From contig NZ_OCTN01000007.1 of assembly GCF_900231835.1 (NCBI RefSeq), forward strand, positions 1-64,000: 64,000 nt of DNA. Reading direction: 5' to 3'. Source of the DNA: Pontivivens marinum (GTDB taxonomy: Bacteria; Pseudomonadota; Alphaproteobacteria; Rhodobacterales; Rhodobacteraceae). The notes beneath the pieces are model-generated. The model saw only the letters and a program-made list of their open reading frames with translations. It did not search any database and had not been told where the DNA came from. Numbering within the stretch: the first letter of the stretch is position 1; each line of letters begins with the position of its first letter. Below are positions 15,900 through 24,682 of this stretch, one piece after another. Position numbers and translations under genes: made by a program.

Positions 15900-18512
15900 A
15901 TGACAAGGATGATACAGCCGCTGCGCATGATGGTCATGGGCTACTACGCCACCCGCGCCGTAAAGGCAGGTCCGGTGCGCGAGGAAGGCGCGCGTATGGG
16001 CAGCTTCCTGACCAAACTGGCGATGGCGGGCGGGCCGTTTTACATCAAACTGGGTCAAATCCTGTCCACACGGTCGGACCTGATGCCAATCGGTGCGGTC
16101 CGTGCGTTGCAATCCTTGCAGGATGATGTGCCTGCTGATGGGTTCGCCGCCACCCGCGCCACGCTGGAGGCCGCCTATGGCCAGCGGTTGGAGGATGTGT
16201 TTGCCAGTATTGAGGAGATGCCAGTTGCCTCGGCCTCCATCGCGCAGGTTCACCGTGCGCGCCTGAAAACCGGTGAGGTTGTGGCCGTAAAGGTTCGCCG
16301 CCGTCGGGTGAAAACACAGATGATGCGGTCGCTGCGGTTCGTTACCTTCGTGACCAATATGATGGACCGTCTGGTGCCCAAGATGCGCAAGATGCACGCC
16401 CGCGCCCGCATGGCCGAAATCCGGCGCTTGCTGTCGGACCAGTTGGATTTTCGCATCGAGTTGCGGAATTTGCAGGCCCTGCGCCGTAACTTCCTGAACC
16501 ACGAATATATCGGCACGCCCGCGCCCTATCCCGATTTGTGCCGCGAGGACGTTCTGGTCATGGAGTTCGTCGAGGGCGTGCGCGCACTGGATTATGCCAA
16601 GATCGACGTCTCGCCCAAGCAGATGGCCGCCCGCCTGCAAAACGCGATCTACACGATGCTGTATTTTGACGGCGTGGTGCATGGCGATCCGCATCCGGGC
16701 AACATGATCTTCTCGCAGGATGGTAAGATTACCTTCATCGATTTTGGTATCGTTGCCTATCTGAGCGAAGATGAAAAGTGGGGCCTGTCGTCGTTTTATT
16801 ACGCGGCAACGAACCATCAATGGGAATTGGCCGTGCGCCGTTTTACCAAATGCTTCGTTTTGTCAGATGTGCAACTGCTGGATGATGCGGGATATTGCAC
16901 CGACATGGCCGCAGTTTTGCAACATCACTTTCAGGAGCAGGCTGACAACTGGAACACGATGGCGTTTTTTAATGACGTCACACAGGTGATCAATGCCTAT
17001 GGCGCGACCTATACGCCGAACTTCACCAAGGCGGAGCTGGCGATGATGTCGTGTGAGGGCTTTGCCACGCAGATGGACCCGACCATCGATATCTGGGAAA
17101 ATGCGCGGAACTTCTCGGATCAATACTCGCCCTTTGTCAGTGATGAAATTCGCGATTATCTGGATGCATGGTACAGTCAGAACTGCCCCAATGCGCTGGC
17201 CCTGCGGCAGCGGGCCAAGGGATCGCTGGTGGCATCAACCCATCTGGACCGGTACTTCTTTCCATCCAACTATCCGGTCTTTGTCGAGCATGGCGCGGGT
17301 GCGCGGATCATCGATGTGGATGGCAATTCGCTGATCGATCTGTCCTGCGGGTATGGCCCCAACATTCTGGGCTATGGCAACCGCGTCGCCGTTGAGGCGC
17401 AGCAAAAGACGGCGGAAACCACCAATATCAACGCGCTGGGCCATGCGCTGGAGGTTGATCTTGCCGAAACGCTGGTTGAGGCGTTTCCCGGTTCCGATCT
17501 TGCAGTCATGTCCAATTCCGGCACGGAATCGGTGATCCACGCGCTGCGCCTATGTCGCACCTATCGCCCCCGCGCCCGCTATGTTGTGAAGTGTGAGGGG
17601 CATTATCACGGCTTTTCGGATCAGGCGATGGTGTCCTCATGGTTCCGCGTTAAGGGCGAAACCGCTGATCCAGAACCCGTCGCGGGTTGTCAGGGTACGC
17701 CGCAGGACGTGGTGGATAACACCAGAGTTGTGCAGTTCAACCACCCCCGCTCGTTGGAGGTGATCCGCGAAAACGCCGCCGATATCGCCTGTGTGCTGTT
17801 GGAACCGATGCAGGCCGGATCGGGTAAGATCGAGGTCAACTACCTGAAACAACTGCGCGAATTGTGCACCGAGCTAGACATCCCGCTGGTCTTTGATGAG
17901 GTCGTAACCGGTTTCCGCGTGGCCTATGGCGGGGTGCAGACCCTTGCCGGTGTGGTGCCTGACGTGACCTGCTTGGGCAAGATTATGGGCGGCGGCTTGC
18001 CCGCCGGTGCCATCGTGGGCAAGTCGCACATTCTGGAGCTGGGCCGCACCACCGGCGATCCGTTCCGCGATTACGAGGAGCGCGCGTTTCTGGGCGGCAC
18101 GATGAGCGGCAATTACCAAAGCTGCGCCGCCGGTCTGGCCGTTCTGCGCCATCTAAAGGCGAATCCGGCGATCTATCAGGGGCTGACGGACAAGACGGCC
18201 TATCTGCGCGACCGGCTAACGGCGGCGGCGGCGGTGCGGGGGCTGAACATGAACCTCAAGGCGGGATATTCCATGTTCTCAGTCTCGTTCACCCATAAAA
18301 TGCCCAAGCATTTCCGTGAGGCCCTGCAAGGCGCCAATTTCAAGGCGACGCTGGCGCTGGCCTATCTGATGCGCAGCCGTGGCGTGTATATGCCAGAGCT
18401 GCATGGCTTCCTGATTTCCGACGCACATAGCATGGACGATCTGGCGCATGTCGCCGATGCGTTCGAGAGCTGCCTGGACCAGATGGACGGTCTTGGCATG
18501 TTCGTGCGCTGA
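15900..18512 (+). CDS. ABC1/UbiB-type atypical kinase fused to class III PLP aminotransferase
   Basis: An 870-residue two-enzyme fusion. Residues 1-430 form an ABC1/UbiB kinase-like domain with the KxGQ motif K50-Q53, Ala-rich loop ASASIAQVH (about 110-118), K131, HGDPHPGN (261-268) and IDFG (280-283). Residues 440-870 form a full-length glutamate-1-semialdehyde-aminotransferase-like domain: SNSGTES (538-544), HYHGFSD (568-574), FDEVVTGF with D666, and PLP lysine K694 in LGKIMGGGLPAG. The ATG at 15900 has AGGAGA upstream; the frame extends earlier only as a shadow. ABC1 proteins support membrane lipid/quinone pathways. The aminotransferase half should move an amino group onto an aldehyde/ketone, or within a substrate. 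I know no standard family with this fusion. Confidence 0.9.
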   Translation: MTRMIQPLRMMVMGYYATRAVKAGPVREEGARMGSFLTKLAMAGGPFYIKLGQILSTRSDLMPIGAVRALQSLQDDVPADGFAATRATLEAAYGQRLEDVFASIEEMPVASASIAQVHRARLKTGEVVAVKVRRRRVKTQMMRSLRFVTFVTNMMDRLVPKMRKMHARARMAEIRRLLSDQLDFRIELRNLQALRRNFLNHEYIGTPAPYPDLCREDVLVMEFVEGVRALDYAKIDVSPKQMAARLQNAIYTMLYFDGVVHGDPHPGNMIFSQDGKITFIDFGIVAYLSEDEKWGLSSFYYAATNHQWELAVRRFTKCFVLSDVQLLDDAGYCTDMAAVLQHHFQEQADNWNTMAFFNDVTQVINAYGATYTPNFTKAELAMMSCEGFATQMDPTIDIWENARNFSDQYSPFVSDEIRDYLDAWYSQNCPNALALRQRAKGSLVASTHLDRYFFPSNYPVFVEHGAGARIIDVDGNSLIDLSCGYGPNILGYGNRVAVEAQQKTAETTNINALGHALEVDLAETLVEAFPGSDLAVMSNSGTESVIHALRLCRTYRPRARYVVKCEGHYHGFSDQAMVSSWFRVKGETADPEPVAGCQGTPQDVVDNTRVVQFNHPRSLEVIRENAADIACVLLEPMQAGSGKIEVNYLKQLRELCTELDIPLVFDEVVTGFRVAYGGVQTLAGVVPDVTCLGKIMGGGLPAGAIVGKSHILELGRTTGDPFRDYEERAFLGGTMSGNYQSCAAGLAVLRHLKANPAIYQGLTDKTAYLRDRLTAAAAVRGLNMNLKAGYSMFSVSFTHKMPKHFREALQGANFKATLALAYLMRSRGVYMPELHGFLISDAHSMDDLAHVADAFESCLDQMDGLGMFVR

Positions 18513-18524
18513 CGGGGGCAGATC

Positions 18525-18953
18525 ATGTCATCTGAAACGGTCACAGCCCCGCATAGGAAAAAGCGTGCGGCGCGGGTGCGTCCCTCGTCCCTGGCGATTG
18601 TCGAACATGGCTTTCGCGGCGCGTTGGAGGAGCAATACGGCAACATCGTTTGGTTGTCGGAATGCATGAAATCCATGGGGGCCAACCACAACCTGTTGCT
18701 GTGCGGACCCGCCGTGGCCTGCGCGCTGGACGGGCAGGGGCGGCAGGACCTGCAGGTCGGGCCGTTGCAGATCACAACCGTCGGACATTTTCCCGACGCC
18801 ATTGGCGGCCTGTTGGCCAAGGGCGCACAAATCTGGGTGTTGCAGGGCGATCTAGACCGCTTTGCCCCCACGGCGCGGCTGCTGTCGGGGGTTAAGACGG
18901 CCCCCGGCATGGCCGCGCTGATCGCACAACATGACAAAGCTTGGTTCTGGTGA
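18525..18953 (+). CDS. DsrE-like small protein 3
   Basis: A 142-residue protein with a basic N-terminus followed by an alpha/beta core. Helix-strand elements SECMKSMGANHNLLLCGPAVACAL, QITTVGHFPDAIGGLLAKGAQIWVLQGDL and a C-terminal strand/helix resemble DsrE-superfamily folds. Two Cys (LLCGPAVAC) could carry sulfur, though the CSYCMEERG loop of the larger paralogue is missing. With the two genes before the fusion it brackets that gene, suggesting a three-component set like DsrEFH/TusBCD. Assignment rests on pattern and context, not a signature motif. Confidence 0.5.
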   Translation: MSSETVTAPHRKKRAARVRPSSLAIVEHGFRGALEEQYGNIVWLSECMKSMGANHNLLLCGPAVACALDGQGRQDLQVGPLQITTVGHFPDAIGGLLAKGAQIWVLQGDLDRFAPTARLLSGVKTAPGMAALIAQHDKAWFW

Positions 18954-18964
18954 AGGAAACTCAA

Positions 18965-19390
18965 ATGACCTCGACCCTCTGGACGATTTGCGCGGCGATC
19001 AATGTCGGTATCGCTGTGCTGCACATCATCATCATTCTGATCGGTGAACGGGCCTACCGCTATTTCGGAGCGGGGGAATGGATGGCCACACAGGATGGTG
19101 CGGGATCGTGGATTCCCGCCTTGGTCACGTCGGCGGTGACGGCGGTGTTCTTCGTTTTTGCTGCATATAACTTGGCCGGCGCAGGGCGGTTGGTCCTGCC
19201 GTTAACGATGTGGGCGCTACTGGGCATTACAGCCATCTATCTGCTGCGCGGATCGGTGGTGTTTGCGGTGCCGTTCATGTCCACGCAGGTCAGCGCGTTC
19301 GACCTGTATTCCTCGTTCGCATCGTTGGCGATTGGCGTTGTGCACGCGGCAGCATTCTACACGACCTATATCGCCGGTCGCACGGCCTGA
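18965..19390 (+). CDS. Small four-TM membrane protein
   Basis: A 141-residue integral membrane protein with four predicted hydrophobic segments: TICAAINVGIAVLHIIIIL, VTSAVTAVFFVFAAYNL, LVLPLTMWALLGITAIYLL and YSSFASLAIGVVHAAAFY. There is no catalytic motif I recognise. The ATG at 18965 has GAAGGAAA upstream. It sits between the third DsrE-like gene and the MMPL exporter, so it may help export or act as a membrane anchor for the pathway. Function unknown. Confidence 0.72.
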   Translation: MTSTLWTICAAINVGIAVLHIIIILIGERAYRYFGAGEWMATQDGAGSWIPALVTSAVTAVFFVFAAYNLAGAGRLVLPLTMWALLGITAIYLLRGSVVFAVPFMSTQVSAFDLYSSFASLAIGVVHAAAFYTTYIAGRTA

Positions 19391-19427
19391 AGCGTTCCCA
19401 AACCCGACCCTTTCAAGGAGTATTGCC

Positions 19428-21752
19428 ATGACATCGCGCCTCGCACGTTTTTATGACCGGCTGCTATCCTATCGGATCGTCGTCCTGATCGCGACCGTGC
19501 TGGTCACGGTGCTGATCGGGTCGGGGATGGGCAAACTAGCCTTTTCCAACGATTACCGCGACTTCTTCCCTGCGGATGACGAAAACCTGTTGGCGTTTGA
19601 GCAGGTTCAGGACACCTTTGTGCGCACTAACAATGTGTTCGTTGCTGTGCGTGCGAATGACGGGAACATCTTTACGCCGGACGGCCTGACACGGCTGGCG
19701 GGTCTGACCAACGCGTTGTGGTCATTGCCCCATGTGGAGCGGGTGGAATCCCTCGCCAATCACCAATTCATCAATGCGGGTCAGGATACGATCGCCGTCA
19801 CGGATATGGTGACACTGGAAAACGCGATGACCGCACAGCAGGCGGCCCAGTTTCGCCAGATGTCACTGGCCGAGGTGTCGGTGAATGGCTTGCTTGCCTC
19901 GGACAATGCGGCGATGGCTGGGATTAACATCCTGATCAGCGATGCGGGCGTGACCGAACTGGGCAAGGCGGAGTTCATGGCCGCGCTAACCCGGCTATTG
20001 GCGGAAATCGCGGGCGATGACTTTACCACGCATATGACCGGATCCATCGTGATCGATCACGGGTTTGACGTTGCCGCGCAGGGCGATCTGGAGGTTCTAT
20101 ATGCCGGAATGTACCTGCTGGTTCTGATCCTGGCGGGGGTGCTGACCCGTTCGGTCGCTGCGACGTTCGGCGTGCTGTTGCTGATGACGTGCAGTTGGAT
20201 GATTGCGCTGGGTGGAGCGGCCTATCTGGGGGTGAAGCTGACGGCAATTTCCGTCGCTGCGCCAACCGTGCTGATGACGCTATCGGTGGCGCAGGCCATG
20301 CATATCGTGTTCGGTGTGCAAAAGGCGGGGCGCCAATTCACCGACCGTCGCGCGGCCGTTGCGTCGTCGATGGTGCGCAATACGGTGCCCCTATGCTTGG
20401 TCGCGGCCTCCACTGGTATCGGGTTCTTGGCGATTATGTGGAGCGAAGTGCCCCCATTGCGCGATTTGGGCATGATCCTGACATTCGGCCTGATCGCGCT
20501 GCTGGTTCTGTCGCTGACATTCCTGCCTGCGTTCCTGTCATTCTTCTCTCTAGGATCGGCGCGGCATATGCGGCGGGTTGATCGCCAGATGATCGGGCTG
20601 GGCCGGTTTGTGGCGGGGCGTACCACCGCGCTGGCCGTTGGTTTCGGGGCGCTGTCGCTATGTGCGCTGGCGGCGTTGCCGTTGAACCGGATCAACGACA
20701 ATTTCATCGAGTATTTCAGCGCGGGTCATATCATTCGGACCGATGCGATGGCGATCAATGCCGATCTGACCGGTGTGCACCACGCCTATATCCGCGCTGA
20801 CGCGATCTCCGGTTCGGTCTTTGATCCGGGTTTTCTGGCGGAGTTGGACGAGTTCGGAGCTTGGCTGGAAACACAGCCCAATGTGCGGCACGTCACGACC
20901 TATGCCGATACGCTAAAGCGGCTGAATATGGCGCTGAACGCTGATGATGCAGCCGCATATGCGCTGCCCGATACGCGGACACAAGCGGTGGAACTGAACC
21001 TGCTGCACGAGCTGTCGCTGCCCTTTGGTCAAAGCACGGAAAGCATGCTGAGCTTTGACCGTGATGCGGCCAAGGTGACGATTGTGTTGGATAATCTGGA
21101 CAGCTCGGACCTGCTGATACTGGAGGATGCCATTCAGGGCTGGATCGACACGAATGCCAGCACCGTCGCCTATGGTCGGCCCACCGGCCCGATGTCGATG
21201 TTTGCGCATATCGGGCAAAGCAATGCGCGCGCTCTGTTGTGGAGCACACTTCTGGCTTTTGCCGCCGTGTCGGTACTGCTGATGATTGCGCTGCGCAGTG
21301 TGAAGCTGGGCTTGATTTCGCTGATCCCCAACACGTTGCCCGCTCTGCTGGCCTTTGGCATCTGGGGCATGATGGACGGGCAGGTCGGGTTGGCGGTGTC
21401 GATTGTGACGGTCATGACCTTTGGCATCGTGGTGGACGATACCGTGTTCCTGATGACGCGGTTCCGCGAACATATGCGACCCGGCGATTTTCGCGGCACG
21501 CTGATCCGCACGCTGCGCGATACGGGGCGGCCGGTCATCAACACCACGATCATTCTGGTGGCTGGGTTTTCGTTACTGGCGTTCTCTAGCTTCCGCTTGA
21601 ACGAGGGGTTGGGGATTTTGACCGCGCTGGTCATGGCGCTGGCACTGGCATGTGATCTGCTGCTGCTGCCCGCAGTTCTGCGCCGCGCGTTGTTCGGGGC
21701 GGATACCCGACCCGCGCCACGTGCACCCGCCGTTCCTCACGCCGCTGAATGA
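19428..21752 (+). CDS. MMPL/RND-superfamily exporter
   Basis: A 774-residue RND-superfamily membrane protein of the COG1033/MMPL type. There is an N-terminal TM helix (VVLIATVLVTVLIG), a large periplasmic loop starting FSNDYRDFFPADDENL, then a TM cluster with a sterol-sensing-like pattern. The second half repeats this: loop FIEYFSAGHIIRTD, TM cluster with FGIVVDDTVFLMTRFREH. Such proteins use proton motive force to move lipids or polyketides across the inner membrane. AAGGAG precedes the ATG at 19428. Together with the LolA-like protein downstream it is the natural exporter for the locus product. Confidence 0.9.
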   Translation: MTSRLARFYDRLLSYRIVVLIATVLVTVLIGSGMGKLAFSNDYRDFFPADDENLLAFEQVQDTFVRTNNVFVAVRANDGNIFTPDGLTRLAGLTNALWSLPHVERVESLANHQFINAGQDTIAVTDMVTLENAMTAQQAAQFRQMSLAEVSVNGLLASDNAAMAGINILISDAGVTELGKAEFMAALTRLLAEIAGDDFTTHMTGSIVIDHGFDVAAQGDLEVLYAGMYLLVLILAGVLTRSVAATFGVLLLMTCSWMIALGGAAYLGVKLTAISVAAPTVLMTLSVAQAMHIVFGVQKAGRQFTDRRAAVASSMVRNTVPLCLVAASTGIGFLAIMWSEVPPLRDLGMILTFGLIALLVLSLTFLPAFLSFFSLGSARHMRRVDRQMIGLGRFVAGRTTALAVGFGALSLCALAALPLNRINDNFIEYFSAGHIIRTDAMAINADLTGVHHAYIRADAISGSVFDPGFLAELDEFGAWLETQPNVRHVTTYADTLKRLNMALNADDAAAYALPDTRTQAVELNLLHELSLPFGQSTESMLSFDRDAAKVTIVLDNLDSSDLLILEDAIQGWIDTNASTVAYGRPTGPMSMFAHIGQSNARALLWSTLLAFAAVSVLLMIALRSVKLGLISLIPNTLPALLAFGIWGMMDGQVGLAVSIVTVMTFGIVVDDTVFLMTRFREHMRPGDFRGTLIRTLRDTGRPVINTTIILVAGFSLLAFSSFRLNEGLGILTALVMALALACDLLLLPAVLRRALFGADTRPAPRAPAVPHAAE

Positions 21753-21760
21753 CACTGACA

Positions 21761-21784
21761 GGGTCGGGGCATCCGCGCCGACCC
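21761..21784 (+). other. Intercistronic hairpin between exporter and LolA-like genes
   Basis: GGGTCGG and CCGACCC form a 7-bp stem around a 10-base loop, 8 bases after the MMPL stop and before the next start. No T-tract follows. Probably message stabilisation or partial attenuation rather than full termination. Confidence 0.35.
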
Positions 21785-21812
21785 GTGACCTGCAACGGAA
21801 AGGACCTGAACG

Positions 21813-22598
21813 ATGACCTATAACAGACGGACCATGCTGGGCCTGATGGGCGGAACAACCCTGACCGCAATGCTGCCAACAATGGCGTGCGCGCAGGAAC
21901 GGGGGCTGGACCTGTCCCAGCAACGCTATGACCGTGACCGTGGCTGGCGTGACAGCGTGTCGGTCGCCACGATGACCCTGATGGTTCCGGGACGCGGCGA
22001 AAGCGTGCGCCAGATGAGTATCAGCGCGTTAGAGACAGATGGCGACGGCGATATGTCCCTGACCGAATTCGATCTGCCCCGCGATCTGGATGGCACCAAG
22101 TTCCTATCGCATTCCTTTGCCGTGCAGCCTGATGACCAGTGGCTATACCTGCCCTCCAGCGGTCAGGTCCGGCGGATTTCATCGCGCAACAAGTCCGGCG
22201 CGTTTCTGGGCAGTGAATTCACCTATGAGGATTTGACCAGCTTTAAGGTCGGGAAATACACCTATGAATATGCGCGTGAGGAAGCCTTTGCCGATCAGCC
22301 CTGCCATGTAATCCGGCAGGTGCCTGTATACGATCATACGGGCTATAGCGCGGTGAATGTCTGGCTGGATACGGAGCATTTGCGCCCGCTCAAGGCGGAG
22401 TTCACGAACCGCGCCGGTGTGCACTTCAAGACGCTGACCTTCACCGATTACACCCTGTATCAGGGGCAATTCTGGCGGGCGCATACTGCGGCAATGGCCA
22501 ACCTGACCAATGGGCGCGAAACGACGATGCGCTTTGACCAGATCGCGTTCGGCGTTGGTTTGGACCCGTCGCAGTTCAGTCCGACCCGACTGGGCTGA
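21813..22598 (+). CDS. LolA-like outer-membrane lipoprotein-sorting protein
   Basis: A 261-residue exported protein. The N-terminus NRRTMLGLMGG...ACAQE looks like a Tat/Sec signal peptide with cleavage after ACA. The mature part has the hallmark of MMPL-linked LolA_like proteins: DDQWLYLPSSGQVRRISS, then KSGAFLGSEFTYEDL, and later the LRPLKAEF segment. Members are periplasmic and are thought to carry lipids from an MMPL pump. It lies 60 bases after the exporter gene, with GGAAAGGA upstream. In this locus it should ferry the product, or its lipid-linked form, toward the outer membrane. Confidence 0.84.
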   Translation: MTYNRRTMLGLMGGTTLTAMLPTMACAQERGLDLSQQRYDRDRGWRDSVSVATMTLMVPGRGESVRQMSISALETDGDGDMSLTEFDLPRDLDGTKFLSHSFAVQPDDQWLYLPSSGQVRRISSRNKSGAFLGSEFTYEDLTSFKVGKYTYEYAREEAFADQPCHVIRQVPVYDHTGYSAVNVWLDTEHLRPLKAEFTNRAGVHFKTLTFTDYTLYQGQFWRAHTAAMANLTNGRETTMRFDQIAFGVGLDPSQFSPTRLG

Positions 22599-22623
22599 CG
22601 CATCTTAGGCAGGAGAGTGCATC

Positions 22624-23433
22624 ATGGATGACTGGACACGATTTACAGCGCAGCCCCTGAGCGGGGGCGGTGTTCATGTCTGGCTATCCTCGCTGGATGC
22701 TTGCGTGCCATGCCCCGACAGCCTGTCCCTGCTGTCGGGTGAGGAGAGGACGCGACTGGCCGGAATGGGCAACGCCCTGCAACGCCAACGCTTTAGCGCG
22801 GGTCGCGTGTTGATGCGCCGGATCATCGGGCAATATGTCGATCAGGCCGCGCAGGATTTGCAGTTTGTTCGTGGCGATAACGGCAAGGTTGAGCTGGCCA
22901 CTGCCGACGGGCGGGCGCCGCTGCATCTCAGCCTGTCGCATTGCGACGGGCATATCGGGCTGGCGCTGTGTCGTGATGCGATTGTGGGGCTTGATCTGGA
23001 AACCACTGTGCGTCGGTGCAATCGCGACATGGTGGCCGACCGCTTTTTTACTGCCTATGAGCGCGCAACCCTGTGCGGTGCGCAGCCCCATGAGCAGGCA
23101 CGGCATTTCTTTCTAAGCTGGACGCTGAAGGAGGCGTATATCAAGGCAACGGGCGAGGGGTTTCGCACCCATCTGGATCAAATCGGATTTTCAGTGAATC
23201 GCACCGGCTGCATCCGGTTTGACGCGCTGCCCGGTGGGGATTGTGATCAACGCCGCTGGTCCTTTGCCCATCTGGAACTGCCCGACGCGATGTTCATGGC
23301 CCTGTGCAGTCCGATGGGTGCGATCCGCAAATCAGCGGTTAGGGTCCACCAAATGGGTCCGGATGGGGGGGCGCATCTATTGCACGCTCTGCGTTATTGC
23401 CAGACCCAACCCTTTATGGCGCCAGTGGCCTGA
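22624..23433 (+). CDS. Sfp-type 4'-phosphopantetheinyl transferase
   Basis: A 269-residue Sfp/Gsp-type PPTase. Motifs in order: NGKVEL and LHLSLSHCDG, the Mg-binding VGLDLE, then FFLSWTLKEAYIKATGEG. It transfers the phosphopantetheine arm of CoA to the serine of carrier proteins, here presumably the operon's ACP at S41. The tail beyond residue 235 is unusual and may be disordered. It is the last gene of the operon, 25 bases after the LolA-like gene, and converges with the outer-membrane protein gene; the two stops are 3 bases apart. Confidence 0.92.
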   Translation: MDDWTRFTAQPLSGGGVHVWLSSLDACVPCPDSLSLLSGEERTRLAGMGNALQRQRFSAGRVLMRRIIGQYVDQAAQDLQFVRGDNGKVELATADGRAPLHLSLSHCDGHIGLALCRDAIVGLDLETTVRRCNRDMVADRFFTAYERATLCGAQPHEQARHFFLSWTLKEAYIKATGEGFRTHLDQIGFSVNRTGCIRFDALPGGDCDQRRWSFAHLELPDAMFMALCSPMGAIRKSAVRVHQMGPDGGAHLLHALRYCQTQPFMAPVA

Positions 23434-23436
23434 CGG

Positions 23437-24597
23437 TCAGAACCGATAGGTCATCGCGGCGCGTATATATCCCGCATCGTCCAGCGGGCTTAGCGTGTCG
23501 GTGTCATCGACGTTAAAGAATGTCACTGCTTCCAGCTCCACCGTCATGGCGTCGTTTATGCGTCGTTCATACCCCAATGTCACAAAGCTCGTCCCGTTGC
23601 CGGCATCCATCGTGGCCAGTAACGTCAGTTCGGGCGAGGCGATGGTGTTCCATGTCAGTTTCGCGCCAAGGCTGAAATCGTCCTGCAATAACTGCACGCT
23701 GTCATCGCGTGAATTACCGGTATAGGCGGCCAGCAGCGCCAGATCGGTTTGCCCGTCCAGCAGGCCGTAAATCTCGTGCTCCACCTCGACAGTATAGCCC
23801 AGCTCTGCCCGTATGGTGCCATCAAACCCGACACGATCCGAGTTATGCAGCACCTCAGCCCGCAGGAACGTAGAGCCGAGCGAGATTTGTCCGTAGGCCC
23901 CGATTTGGGTGGTAATAGGGTAAAGCAGTTCCGGCCCGCCTGCGCCCGCGATCACCGAAGGGCTACGGTCCAGCCCGTGAAACACGAAGCCGCCAAAGTC
24001 GTAATCCCCCATATTGTGCGCATAGCGTAGGGCAAATCCGGGCTCCCATTCCTCCTGCGAGGTTTCATAGGTCACAGGCAGTGCGTCGAGGCCAAACACG
24101 CCGGCATAGGGACGCTCTGGCGTGTAGGGCAGGTAATATGCCGCAACCCAGCCCCAGTCGGACAGATGCGAGACCCGCAGCGTCGGTTGGCCCAATCGGG
24201 TGTCGCCTGCCAGATTTCGGTCCAGATCAACTTGGTTCAGGATGTCCGTTAGCTCCGCCGCCTCGGTCACGCCCCAGCTTTCAATATCCGTCCCAACCAT
24301 CAGGTCATAGCCGCCGGTCGTGTAGTCCAGCGTCGCCTCTGGCACGTACAGGTCGCCGCCCCCCCCGCCGATGCGAGCCAGTGCCTGCACATGCAATGAT
24401 GCCTCAAGACCGTTCGCAAACCGATGCTCGGCGTTCAGGCCAAAGCTCAAACGGGGCTGAAATTCCGATTTCTGGTTGGTATCGCTGCCGTCAAATGTTC
24501 CGAAAACCTCGGTGCCCAGCGAATATGTGATGTCCTGTGCGAACAGGGCCGTGGGCGCAGTTGCGCAGGCCACGATAAGAATTCGAGCAATGGACAT
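23437..24597 (-). CDS. Outer-membrane beta-barrel protein (porin-like)
   Basis: A 386-residue outer-membrane protein. Signal peptide MSIARILIVACATAPTALFA precedes AQDITYSLG. Alternating hydrophobic beta strands run throughout, and the chain ends in the aromatic barrel signature AAMTYRF. A GGGGG run sits near residue 105. I chose the ATG at 24597 with GAGG upstream over the GTG at 24612. No specific porin family is recognisable. It converges on the polyketide operon's PPTase gene, so it might be an outer-membrane exit route for the product; its opposite orientation gives it separate control. Confidence 0.8.
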   Translation of the reverse strand: MSIARILIVACATAPTALFAQDITYSLGTEVFGTFDGSDTNQKSEFQPRLSFGLNAEHRFANGLEASLHVQALARIGGGGGDLYVPEATLDYTTGGYDLMVGTDIESWGVTEAAELTDILNQVDLDRNLAGDTRLGQPTLRVSHLSDWGWVAAYYLPYTPERPYAGVFGLDALPVTYETSQEEWEPGFALRYAHNMGDYDFGGFVFHGLDRSPSVIAGAGGPELLYPITTQIGAYGQISLGSTFLRAEVLHNSDRVGFDGTIRAELGYTVEVEHEIYGLLDGQTDLALLAAYTGNSRDDSVQLLQDDFSLGAKLTWNTIASPELTLLATMDAGNGTSFVTLGYERRINDAMTVELEAVTFFNVDDTDTLSPLDDAGYIRAAMTYRF

Positions 24598-24682
24598 AAT
24601 CGCCTCGCGCACCTGATACAGATGCGCCCAACCCTACGGACCCTGCGTGATGCGGCTACTACCTGCATTGGGGGGGATGTTG

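Noticed and set aside
2718-23433. Aryl-polyene cluster
   Set aside because: KS/CLF pairs, MMPL and LolA-like genes fit, but the ammonia lyase, AMP ligase, acyl/glycosyltransferase and methyltransferase genes of known aryl-polyene loci are absent and there are extra sulfur-relay and aminotransferase genes. A distant mechanistic relative remains likely.
2718-23433. Tropodithietic acid (tda) cluster, because a Roseobacter-type genome has sulfur and HCCA/GST-like genes
   Set aside because: No paaZ-like, tdaB-F-type flavoprotein or phosphopantothenoylcysteine-decarboxylase-like genes are seen; the KS/CLF block has no place in TDA biosynthesis.
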